Assembly: GCA_016794785.1 (NCBI GenBank)
Contig: JAEUHC010000015.1
Coordinates: 1-64,000, forward strand
Origin: Opitutaceae bacterium
Lineage (GTDB): Bacteria; Verrucomicrobiota; Verrucomicrobiia; Opitutales; Opitutaceae
Direction of reading: 5' to 3'
Length of the DNA: 64,000 nt
A program made the translations under genes and the position numbers. The notes below the pieces were generated by a model. The model did not search any database, was not told the DNA's origin, and saw nothing but the letters and a program-made list of their open reading frames with translations. Positions 54,765-64,000 of this stretch are shown piece after piece (the first letter of the stretch is position 1; each line of letters opens with the position of its first letter).

Positions 54765-57725
54765 CTAGAAGCGCCCGCGCACGCCAATCGTCCAGGAGGC
54801 GCCGTAGCGGTTGATGGCGCGGAGGAGGCCGGGGCCGTTGCTGTAGGTGCGGATGGGCTCGTTCAGGATGTTGCGGCCCGAGACGGTGACCTCGTAGCGC
54901 GGGCTGAGGCGCCAGCCGCCGCTGAAGTCGAACATCAGGCGCTCGTATTGCCAGAGCTCCTCTGTCGCGTTGGAGGAGTTGAAGCGAGGCGCGGACCACG
55001 TGGCGCGCAGCTGGGCGTTGAAGGTGTTGTTGCCGTAGCGCAGGCCGCCGTTGGCGGACTTGGGCACGTGGTCGGCGATGCGGGTATCGGCGGCGGTGCG
55101 CGTGACCGAGCCGAAGACGCTGAATCCGCTGAGGGCGCGCGGGAGAAACACGAGCTGCTGGGAATATTCGATCTCGACGCCGTCGATGCGGCGGGTGCCC
55201 TCGGCGCTCACCGGCCGGAGAAAACGGTAGCCGACAAACTCGGGGTCGTCCGCATAGCCGGCTTCGGCGGCGGTGACGTTTTGCGTGCCGGCGCCCAGGT
55301 TCTCGATGCTGAGACGAAACGCGGAGACGCTGAGGGTGCCGGCGGGCTCGAGGTAATACTGGAGGCTCGCGAAATACTTGTCGGAAGTCTCGGGCTTCAG
55401 ATCGGGGTTGGGCACGCGCACGGTCTGGGCGGCTTCGTCGATGGTGATGGTGCCGGTGAGGTTGGCGTAGTTGGGGCGGGCGATCGATTGGCTGCCCGCG
55501 AGCTGGAGGTTAAGGTTCTCGGTCAGGGCCCACTTGGCGCCGCCGCTGAGGAAGGTGTTGCCGTAGCCGCCGTAGGTGCTCTCGCGCCGGCCGTAGCGGT
55601 ATTGAAAATCGGTGAACGCGAGCGTGCCGGGCGTGAAGCCCGCGCGCTGCACCACGGCGGCCGGGAGCACGTCCTGCGAACGGCCGACGGTGCGCGTGCG
55701 CTCGTGACGCACGCCGAGATTGAGGCGCACGGTGCGCCAGCGGGTGTTGGCCTCGACGTAGCCGGCGTCGATCTGCTCCTTGAGGGCGCGCGCGCTGTAG
55801 AGTTCGTTGATGCGGTTGGCCGTGAGGTTGGGCGTGAAATAGCCGGGGTTGGAAAGGAACAGATCGCGCGTGGCGTAGGGGTCGGTGAGCGGGATGCCGA
55901 TCGTGCCGATGTTGCCCCCGACGCGGGCGTCGTAGGGGTGGATGTTCATGGTGGGCAGAATCGTGCTGGGCGCGGTGATGGAGCCGGCGGCGCCGACGTA
56001 GGTCCACTGGAGGGCGCCGTTTTTCTCCAGATCATAGACGGCGAGCTTGGTTTTGCCGCCGGCGCCGAGCTGGATGGGCAGGCCGGCGATGGTGATGGTT
56101 TTCTTGGCGTCGAGGTAGCCGATCCAGAGCTGGTTGGTGGCGGACTGCGGGGTGGCGGAGATGTTGTTGGTGTAGTTGGCCTCGCCGCGGTTGTAGCTGG
56201 CGGGATCGTTCCACGGGAGGCCGCTGAGCTGGGTCATGGTCCAGTCGCCATCGGTCGCGCTCGAGCGGGTGCCGCGCCAGCTCATGCGCGTGAGGCGATG
56301 CGCGACGGCCTGGAAGTAGCCCTCGGTGAGCTGCTCGTAGGCGGTGCGGCTGCGCGAATAGCCGCCACCCAGCGTGATCGAGAGATCGCCGCGCTTGAAA
56401 TCGATCCGGGGCGTGTAGGTGAGGGTGCTGTTGAGCTTGTTGCGTCGCGAAGTGTTGTATTGCACGCGCGTGTTGGCGTTGGCCGTGGCCAGCGCGGTCA
56501 GGTCGGTGACCGTGGAGGCGGCGGTGACCTGCGCGGGATTCACGAAGAAGGCGATCTGGCGGAGGTTGGTGCCGTCGTTGAAGTGCGAGCCGGCGGTGCG
56601 CAGCGAGAAGGAGAGATACGGCGAGAACTTGTAGTCCGTGGTGAGCGTCATCGAGCCGCGCGTGGTGAGCTTGGGCGCGTCGCGAAACGCGATTTGGTTG
56701 ATCACGGGGCCGCGCGCGGCGTCGGCGTGGCTGTAGGTGTGAGTGACGCCGGCCTGCTCGGTGGCGACGGTGTTGGCGCCGAGGGAGAGAGCGACGCCGA
56801 AGCGCTGCTTGAACGCCTCCGCGTAGGTGAAGACGAAGCTCGGGCGGACCTTGTAGTCGTCGCGGTCGTAGGGGCCGGGCGTGCGCCGGTAGTCCCAGGA
56901 GTATTCGTTGCCGGTGAGGCTGAGGGTGGCGGTGATTTCGCGGCGCTTGCGGTCGAAGGCGGAGCGGCTGCGCATGTTGATGCGGCCCGCGGGCGAATCG
57001 GCGTCCATGCTCGCGGTGGTGGTCTTGTTGATCTCGATGGCATCGGTGCCGACGATGCTGGCCTGCTCGAACTCGAACTGCCGCGAGTTGCCGCCAAACG
57101 ACGCGGAGGGCGCGCTGGCCATCGTCATGCCATCGACGCTCACGGAGGCGTAGCGCGGATCGAGGCCGCCGATGCGCGCGGTGCGGGCGTCGGAATCGAC
57201 GTAATCCATGACGACGCCGGGGAGATACTTGATGAATTCGCCGACGGTGCCGCCGGTGAGGTCGCCGAAGTTGTCGGCGGAGACCACGCTCTTCACATTG
57301 ATCGCGGCGCGTTGCTCCATGATGGCCTTGGCGTTGCCCTCGCGCTCGGTGGAGACGACGAACTGATCGAGCTTCACCACGGCATCGGCGCGGCCGGCCG
57401 CGGGTTTCAACTCAAAGTCGCTCGTGGCGATCGCGCCGCCGGTGACGCGCAGGGTGGCGGAGCCGGGCGCGTAGCCCGTGTAGCGGAGCGTGACCGTGAC
57501 CTCGCCGGCCGGGACGCCCGTGAGCGCATAAGAGCCGTCGTCAGCCGAATAGCCCACGATGCTGGTGCCCGCGACGGCGAGCTCGGCGTTGCGGACGTAT
57601 TCCTGCGTGGCGGGATTGAACACCCGGCCTTGGATCGTGCCGGTGGCCTCGGCGGCGAGGAGGGTGCGGGCAAATGCCAGAAGGGCCAGGGCGATGGGCG
57701 CGATGAAGCGAAGCGAGGTTTTCAT
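54765..57725 (-). CDS. TonB-dependent receptor with carboxypeptidase-regulatory-like domain
   Basis: 986 residues. A signal peptide (IAPIALALLAFARTLLAAEA) precedes a CarboxypepD_reg-like domain (TGTIQGRVFNPATQEYVRNA, YALTGVPAGEVTVTLRYTGY), the box VVKLDQFVVSTEREGNAKAI, a plug (FGDLTGGTVGEFIKYLPGVV, IGGLDPRYASVSVDGM, IEINKTTTASMDADSPAGRI) and a barrel ending YGASWTIGVRGRF with the usual final aromatic. It imports an unknown large ligand. It is the first of three same-strand genes with the dehydrogenase/cytochrome fusion and the propeller protein. Confidence 0.94.
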   Translation of the reverse strand: MKTSLRFIAPIALALLAFARTLLAAEATGTIQGRVFNPATQEYVRNAELAVAGTSIVGYSADDGSYALTGVPAGEVTVTLRYTGYAPGSATLRVTGGAIATSDFELKPAAGRADAVVKLDQFVVSTEREGNAKAIMEQRAAINVKSVVSADNFGDLTGGTVGEFIKYLPGVVMDYVDSDARTARIGGLDPRYASVSVDGMTMASAPSASFGGNSRQFEFEQASIVGTDAIEINKTTTASMDADSPAGRINMRSRSAFDRKRREITATLSLTGNEYSWDYRRTPGPYDRDDYKVRPSFVFTYAEAFKQRFGVALSLGANTVATEQAGVTHTYSHADAARGPVINQIAFRDAPKLTTRGSMTLTTDYKFSPYLSFSLRTAGSHFNDGTNLRQIAFFVNPAQVTAASTVTDLTALATANANTRVQYNTSRRNKLNSTLTYTPRIDFKRGDLSITLGGGYSRSRTAYEQLTEGYFQAVAHRLTRMSWRGTRSSATDGDWTMTQLSGLPWNDPASYNRGEANYTNNISATPQSATNQLWIGYLDAKKTITIAGLPIQLGAGGKTKLAVYDLEKNGALQWTYVGAAGSITAPSTILPTMNIHPYDARVGGNIGTIGIPLTDPYATRDLFLSNPGYFTPNLTANRINELYSARALKEQIDAGYVEANTRWRTVRLNLGVRHERTRTVGRSQDVLPAAVVQRAGFTPGTLAFTDFQYRYGRRESTYGGYGNTFLSGGAKWALTENLNLQLAGSQSIARPNYANLTGTITIDEAAQTVRVPNPDLKPETSDKYFASLQYYLEPAGTLSVSAFRLSIENLGAGTQNVTAAEAGYADDPEFVGYRFLRPVSAEGTRRIDGVEIEYSQQLVFLPRALSGFSVFGSVTRTAADTRIADHVPKSANGGLRYGNNTFNAQLRATWSAPRFNSSNATEELWQYERLMFDFSGGWRLSPRYEVTVSGRNILNEPIRTYSNGPGLLRAINRYGASWTIGVRGRF

Positions 57726-57843
57726 GGTCGGTTGGGGGTCGAACCCGATCCGACGCCATCACATGGAGCGCCGCAATGGTTTTGATCCGCTTTTTTCCGC
57801 CGGCGGATCGGGCGGGACGAAACTCGTCCGCGCACCTGCGCGC

Positions 57844-59610
57844 TTACTCCACCACGAGGAGCGGGCGGCGCACGATCGTCGTGAAAATTTTTCCGGGCTG
57901 GAGATGTTTTTCCCAGAGCGGGAGCACGGCCTCGCGGCGGCGAAAGCGCGCTTCGTCGGCGCCGCGCGCGATGCGCTCAATGGAGCCGGGCGCGTCGGGG
58001 GTCGCGACGGTCTGGTCACTGAAGAGCATCGCCCGCTCGACGATGGCGACGTGCACGCCGTCGCCGGCGCGGTCGTCACGCATCGCGGCGAGGTAGGCGT
58101 CGAAGCTGCGCAGCTCCGAGGCGGCAATCACGCGCGGGCGGCCGGTGAGCTGATCGAGCGCGCGGCCGGGCGCGAGGATGACCTCGAGCTGCTTGCCGGT
58201 CCAGGCCGGGTCGATCGCGAGATCGATGACTTCGCGGTGCGCCGCGCCCTGCCAGTCGCGCCACGCAAGGGTGGCCTGCACGGTCTGGCCGGCGGAGACG
58301 GTGGTGCGCGAGAGCTGGAAGAGATCGAGCGTGACCGACGGGTTGGTCTCGAGCGGTTGGATGGTGAACGTCACGTGCTCGGGGAAGGTCTTTGCGTAGG
58401 GGTTCTGGAGGTTGGCGGCGAGGCCTTGCACAAATTCGTTCAGCCCCTGCGCGAAACCCTGCGGGCCGGCGTAGAGCGATTGGAACTCCAGCGTCGAGTC
58501 GGCGGCGAAGCGGATGTTGCTCGTCAGGCGGAAGCCCTTGGCGAGGCCCGCATCGTTGGTGCCGAGGATCGCCTGCGTGACGCCGCTCGCGACCACCATC
58601 GGGGTGATCTGCTGGTGTCGCACGACCGAGAAGCGCAGCGTGCGCGGCTCGCGGTGGGCGGGCCTGACGGTGACCTCGACGCTCGTCATCGCGGGCCCGG
58701 GGCCGAGCGTGCCGGAGATGGCGGAGAGGCGGTCCTGCGTGATGGTGCCGATGACGGCGCCGGTGTTGGCGAGCTTCACCGACTGCATCTGCGAAGGGAG
58801 GATGGTGATGATGTCCGCCGCGCACATCGGCAGCTCGACCTCGCCGAGCGTCAGCATCGGATGGCCGAAGGCCGTGACGCGATCGCCGTCGATGCGCGAC
58901 ACGGTGCCGGTGCCCGCGAGCGTGATGTCGCCGGTGGCGAGAGCCACCGAGACGGCCGAGCCGGCGCGCAGCGGCGAGATGCCGCCCGCGCCCGATTGGG
59001 AGCCGGTGGTGGAGGCCGCGGACTGCGTGCTGCCGCCGAGCGCGGTCGCGTTGAGCCCGAGCGCGGCGAATTGCGGCGCAAAAAGATCGGCGACGCCCGG
59101 GCTGAGTCCGCCGAGGGTGAACACCGGCTGGAGTGAGCGATAGGGCGAGTCGGGCACGGCCGTGATCGGCGACGGCACCTTGCCCAGGACCGGCGGAAGG
59201 GCCGCGCGATCCCGCACCTCGTCGAGGTCCGCGGCGGGCGTGAAGCCCGCGTGGCGCACGGTCTCGAAGCGTTGAATCTGGTAGCTCAGCGCGCCGGCAA
59301 ACTTGCCCTCCACGTAAAGCGGGCTCCCGCTCATGCCGGCGACTGCGCCCATCTTTTGCACGCGCTCGTCGGTGAGTTCGCAGACGATCAGGGATTTGCC
59401 GGGGCCGAGGGCGTTGCGCAGCACGCCGGTGACCTGGACCGAAAACGACTCAGGCTCCGAGCCGCGGAAAACGGTCCAAACCTCGCCGCGCTGCCCGGGC
59501 TTGAGCTCGTCGATCGAGATGAGCGGGGCATCGATGGGCTGCGCGGCGAACGCAACGCTGGCCAAGCTGAAGAGCGCAAAGAGACGTAGGGCGGGTCGGG
59601 AGAAATTCAT
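57844..59610 (-). CDS. SpoIVB-type peptidase S55 domain protein
   Basis: 588 residues with a signal peptide (LRLFALFSLASVAFAAQP). The S55 region contains ELKPGQRGEVWTVFRG, VQKMGAVAGMSGSPLYVEGK (catalytic-serine motif GMSGSP at 92-97) and DGDRVTAFGHPMLTLGEVEL. A beta-rich C-terminal half (RTLRFSVVRHQQITPMVVAS, FTIQPLETNPSVTLDLFQLS) has no clear family. Unlike SpoIVB of endospore formers this protein lacks a visible PDZ domain and occurs in a non-sporulating context, so its role, perhaps envelope proteolysis or a structural role, is open. It is separated from the TonB receptor gene by 118 bases. Confidence 0.88.
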   Translation of the reverse strand: MNFSRPALRLFALFSLASVAFAAQPIDAPLISIDELKPGQRGEVWTVFRGSEPESFSVQVTGVLRNALGPGKSLIVCELTDERVQKMGAVAGMSGSPLYVEGKFAGALSYQIQRFETVRHAGFTPAADLDEVRDRAALPPVLGKVPSPITAVPDSPYRSLQPVFTLGGLSPGVADLFAPQFAALGLNATALGGSTQSAASTTGSQSGAGGISPLRAGSAVSVALATGDITLAGTGTVSRIDGDRVTAFGHPMLTLGEVELPMCAADIITILPSQMQSVKLANTGAVIGTITQDRLSAISGTLGPGPAMTSVEVTVRPAHREPRTLRFSVVRHQQITPMVVASGVTQAILGTNDAGLAKGFRLTSNIRFAADSTLEFQSLYAGPQGFAQGLNEFVQGLAANLQNPYAKTFPEHVTFTIQPLETNPSVTLDLFQLSRTTVSAGQTVQATLAWRDWQGAAHREVIDLAIDPAWTGKQLEVILAPGRALDQLTGRPRVIAASELRSFDAYLAAMRDDRAGDGVHVAIVERAMLFSDQTVATPDAPGSIERIARGADEARFRRREAVLPLWEKHLQPGKIFTTIVRRPLLVVE

Positions 59611-59651
59611 GGTTGGGCTCCGCCATCCTCCATCGGCTCGCCTTGGAGAAA

Positions 59652-60929
<1,278 letters not shown>

Positions 60930-61082
60930 GGAGCGGGAATCGTGAGCGTCGTTTTGATGCCCGACCGGGCCGCTGTCCACAAGCACGGCTGAATCAATGA
61001 TAGGTTCGACGATTTGCTGGCCGAACGCGTGGCAACCTCGGCAGATCGTCGAGCAGGTTGCCCGGTTCTCTTTCACGGGGAA

Positions 61083-61113
61083 TAAAAAAGGACGGCGACC
61101 GAAGTCGCCGTCC
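61083..61113 (-). terminator. Rho-independent terminator after the TonB receptor
   Basis: GGACGGCGAC (61090-61099), loop CGAA and GTCGCCGTCC (61104-61113) form a perfect 10-bp stem. On the - strand it is followed by six T residues (61084-61089). It lies 30 bases past the TonB receptor stop, so it ends that transcript before hemL. Confidence 0.92.
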
Positions 61114-61143
61114 TTGTGGATCAAATCCTGGTCTTTCTTGAAA

Positions 61144-64000
61144 TCAGAACTTCAGGGTATTGCGGAATACCCAATTGCGGGCCGGCGACTGCACAAACGA
61201 ACCTTCCGAGTATTTCTCGTCGGTGGCGTTGTAGAGGCCGAAGTTCGAGTGGATGCGGTAGCCGAGGAGTTCCCACGGATAGCCGACGGTGACATCGAAC
61301 ACGAGGTAGTTGCCCGCTTGGTAACCACCGGCGAGCGGATTCCAGTCGACCGAACGGGAGACAACGGTCTTGGAGGAATAGCGCATGCCGAGACCCACCG
61401 TCGCGCCGCGGCCCAGGCCATTGGCGATTCCTTCGGTGAAGGTATATTTGCCGAAGAAGTTGAAGCGATACTCCGGCACATTCTCGATGCGGGCCTTGTA
61501 ATAGATGTCGGACGCGACCTTGGCGGCGGGCGTGAGCGCGTTGTAAGCCGTGGTGCCGGGGGCCGCACGAGTCTTGTCGTAAAGCGTCTCGGCGGTCCAC
61601 AGCCACGAGCCGTTGATCACGGCCTGGATGTTGCGGCGCGGGGTCCAGATGACCTCGGCTTCGCCACCCTCGATGCGGTTCTTCAGATCCGTCGTGCGCC
61701 AGCGGAGCAGGCGGACATTGCGGAAGGGAGAGCCGACCGGGAACAGCGTGGTGCTGAAGTTGAGCGGCTCCTCCAGGTTCGACTGCTTGGCGCCGTCGTC
61801 GAGCATCTGATTCTCGCGCTCACCGCGGAAGAAGGATACTGTGCCGACGATGCTGCCATCGGCCTTGGAGAGTTTGGCGCCGATTTCCCAGTTCATGCCT
61901 TGCTCGTTCTTGATGACGTCGTAGACGCCACGGCTGGCGAGCAGGGTCTGGAACTGCTGCAGCGAAGTGATGGTCTGGCCGAGATAGCTGAAGGACTGGC
62001 CGGGCGTGCCGCCGGCGCCGAAGGCGCGAGCCGCATCATACCACATCACCTCATCGCCGACGAACAGACCGCCCACGCGGCCGCTGTTGAACTTGAACGT
62101 CTTTGAGTTTGAGGCGTAGACGCTCAGCTCCTTGGTGACGGCATAGGAAAGGCCGCCCATCCAGGAGTTGCCTTCCTGATCGCTGGAAAGGCCGCGTTGG
62201 TAGTTGATGGAGTGGCCCCACACATCCTCCGGGTAGAGGTCCGGGCGCAGGTGCATGTCCGGGAAGTAAATGAACCAGGGATAATTGTTGGGCTGGTATT
62301 GGCCACGGGCCCAGCGGCGTTCCTTGCGGTAGCCGCCCAATACCGTGAGGCGATCATTTAGGAGGGTCGCCTGGTAGTTCAGGTATACCGAGTGCTGCTT
62401 GTCCTTGTAGCCATCGAGGGCGTTGCGGTCCGACTGATGATAGACCGAGACGTCGGGATAGATCTCAAAGCCCGGATCGAAGTTCGAGAAGATCTGGCGC
62501 ACCGGCTTGATGGCGCCGGCGCGATCCTTGATGACTTGGTTTACCGGCACGTTGCCGTGATTGTAGATGCCGACATTGGTGCCGCGATAATCGGGGTTCG
62601 ATGTCGTGTTGCGCGCGCCCGGGAGGAAGGCCCATTGGGCTTCGGTGGCGAGCTGGCCGCCGAGGAACTGCTGGTAGGGGTTGATGCGCTGGAAGCCGGC
62701 GAGCAGTTTGCTCTTCACGCCAAACTTCTCGAATTTCACCACGGTATCGATGTTGTGCGTCTGGGCGTAGCGGTAGTAGCCGGAGAGATTGCCGGTGCCC
62801 ATGTTCCAGTTAACGCCGTTCGCGTAGGGCTGGAGAATCGCGCCGCCTTGGCCAACCGAGTAGTTCTCGTTCTTCTCGTTGAAGTAATTGTAGCGGACAT
62901 CGAGCCAGCTGAACGGGCTCATGTCGGCCGTGAGCGAGACGGTGTCGATGGTGTTCTGGAAGTTCGCGCCGCGGCTCGTGTAGTTGAAGGCTTCGTCGTA
63001 GATGAACTGGCCCCCGGCGTTGGTATAGTAGGCGCCGCGCTTCACGCTGGTGTAGGCGGGCAGCGACCAGTCGGCGGTGGCGACGCGCTTGTTGTTGATG
63101 TAAGTCGCGTAGGCGAGCGTCGGCGTGCTGGTGCCCTGAATCACGTTGGCCGTCAGTCCGTTTCCGGTGTTGGCGGCGATGGTGTTGGCGAGCGTCGCCG
63201 TCGAGGAGCCATATTGCCCGGTAGTGGCGGCATTGCGCCAGCCGGCGAAGTCGCTCCAGATCCAGTCAAAGTCGTTCCAGCTGAATTTCTCGCGGATGAA
63301 CTCCGCTTCCGCGGTGATCTTCACCTTGCCGCTGGCGAAGGGGATGAGGGAGACCGAGGGGTTTACGCTGTTGGAGCGGCGGAACTCGAAACGCCGTTCG
63401 CCCTGGGTGTCATCCCACGTGCCGACGACGCGCAACGCGGCGTTTTTGCCGAGCGCGGCGTTGTGGTCGAGGTTGATCTTCTGGCCCGAGTTGCTGTTGA
63501 TCGAGTAGTCGATGCCGGTGGCGTTGCGTCCAAACTCAGGGAGTTTGCTGATATAGTTGATTACGCCGCCAGGGTAGCCTTGGCCGAAGAACACGGCTGC
63601 GGGGCCCTTGATGAACTCCACCCGCTCGACGTTCTCCAGATTGTAGGAGGTGTAGCGGAAGATGCCGTTGCGCATCAGGCTGTTCACCACAAACCCGCGG
63701 GCGGTGAATGCGCCCTGGGGGGTCGCCGAATTGGCGGGCACGCGCATCGCGAAGCGGGTGTCACCCGAAGTCGCCGCCGAGTAGCGGAACAGATCCGTCA
63801 GCGAGCGGGCATTCGTGTCGTCGAGCAGCTCGCGCGAAAGCACCGAGATGTTCAGCGGGATGTTCTGAATTTCCATCCCGATCTTGGTGGCGGAAACGGC
63901 ATTGGTCTTCAGGTAGCCGTAGTCCTTGTCCGTGCGGACTTCGAACGGTGACAAGACCTGCACGTTGGCGTCGGTCGCGAGACCGGAGGTTGCGGGCCGC
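61144..64000 (-). CDS. TonB-dependent receptor, 5' end outside window
   Basis: About 951 residues are visible and the frame is open to the right edge, so the signal peptide is missing. Near the visible start is [20 protein letters not shown], the LSPFEV box shared with the 37428 receptor. The plug follows ([53 protein letters not shown]). The barrel includes [20 protein letters not shown] and ends [14 protein letters not shown]. This type resembles siderophore-receptor-like members of the family, but the substrate cannot be named. Codon usage is slightly less GC-biased than in the other receptors. Confidence 0.93.
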   Translation of the reverse strand, partial: RPATSGLATDANVQVLSPFEVRTDKDYGYLKTNAVSATKIGMEIQNIPLNISVLSRELLDDTNARSLTDLFRYSAATSGDTRFAMRVPANSATPQGAFTARGFVVNSLMRNGIFRYTSYNLENVERVEFIKGPAAVFFGQGYPGGVINYISKLPEFGRNATGIDYSINSNSGQKINLDHNAALGKNAALRVVGTWDDTQGERRFEFRRSNSVNPSVSLIPFASGKVKITAEAEFIREKFSWNDFDWIWSDFAGWRNAATTGQYGSSTATLANTIAANTGNGLTANVIQGTSTPTLAYATYINNKRVATADWSLPAYTSVKRGAYYTNAGGQFIYDEAFNYTSRGANFQNTIDTVSLTADMSPFSWLDVRYNYFNEKNENYSVGQGGAILQPYANGVNWNMGTGNLSGYYRYAQTHNIDTVVKFEKFGVKSKLLAGFQRINPYQQFLGGQLATEAQWAFLPGARNTTSNPDYRGTNVGIYNHGNVPVNQVIKDRAGAIKPVRQIFSNFDPGFEIYPDVSVYHQSDRNALDGYKDKQHSVYLNYQATLLNDRLTVLGGYRKERRWARGQYQPNNYPWFIYFPDMHLRPDLYPEDVWGHSINYQRGLSSDQEGNSWMGGLSYAVTKELSVYASNSKTFKFNSGRVGGLFVGDEVMWYDAARAFGAGGTPGQSFSYLGQTITSLQQFQTLLASRGVYDVIKNEQGMNWEIGAKLSKADGSIVGTVSFFRGERENQMLDDGAKQSNLEEPLNFSTTLFPVGSPFRNVRLLRWRTTDLKNRIEGGEAEVIWTPRRNIQAVINGSWLWTAETLYDKTRAAPGTTAYNALTPAAKVASDIYYKARIENVPEYRFNFFGKYTFTEGIANGLGRGATVGLGMRYSSKTVVSRSVDWNPLAGGYQAGNYLVFDVTVGYPWELLGYRIHSNFGLYNATDEKYSEGSFVQSPARNWVFRNTLKF

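Noticed and set aside
54510..57785. 1091-codon + strand frame opposite the TonB receptor, and similar long antisense frames at 37419-40043 and 34414-37005
   Set aside because: All lie opposite clear genes and show no domain; typical GC-rich shadow frames.

Overview
The window is high-GC bacterial chromosome that reads as a member of the Verrucomicrobiota, most likely Opitutaceae. This is inferred from TonB-dependent receptors carrying the LSPFEV-type N-terminal box, a PVC-style membrane-bound dehydrogenase/cytochrome c fusion, a DUF5069 protein, and very abundant REP-like inverted repeats. No rRNA, tRNA, CRISPR array or intact transposase was seen.

Region 1 (1-24352, all + strand) is a dense signal-transduction island: at least 14 two-component proteins plus one RedB-like thioredoxin-fold protein, mostly joined by 4-base ATGA stop/start overlaps. 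It begins with two tandem copies of one module (phytochrome-type PAS kinase, Rcp1-like single-domain receiver, REC-PAS-HisKA_3 kinase); the second copy ends in a GacA/UvrY-like LuxR regulator. A REC-PAS-HisKA-HATPase-REC hybrid follows. Next come three kinases with an unusual LHNVGN phospho-acceptor box, one of them carrying a LOV-type domain with the photo-active cysteine. The island closes with the operon redB / kinase / REC-kinase / REC-HDOD / REC-degenerate HD-GYP. Two TGTAGG-N6-CCTAC(A/G) dyads, shaped like the GacA box, lie upstream of two of the kinases.

Region 2 (24353-29552) is a plastic segment: leuB, an intact RelE/ParE-type toxin-antitoxin pair, a second toxin-antitoxin pair whose toxin has an in-frame stop, a deleted amidohydrolase, three copies of a GTCATTGCGAG-type repeat element, and a lower-GC protein with a deoxyribosyltransferase/TIR-like domain that could be a defence effector.

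Region 3 (29579-42712) holds pyruvate carboxylase, a formylglycine-generating-enzyme-like protein, a PcRGLX/YetA-like putative rhamnogalacturonan lyase next to a TonB receptor (possible pectin uptake locus), a small secreted protein and an isoaspartyl peptidase lipoprotein. Region 4 (42850-49051) is housekeeping: a GNAT acetyltransferase, two secreted unknowns, rsmA, DUF5069, trpC, mazG and a XerC-type recombinase. Region 5 (49058-64000, all - strand) has a beta-propeller protein, the dehydrogenase/cytochrome fusion, a TonB receptor, an S55 (SpoIVB-like) peptidase protein, hemL and the 3' part of another TonB receptor with a clear rho-independent terminator.

From about 34 kb on, intergenic spaces are studded with inverted pairs of GTAG-initiated hairpins (REPIN-like). 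One supplies the end of mazG and the start of xerC, and another appears inserted in frame in rsmA.
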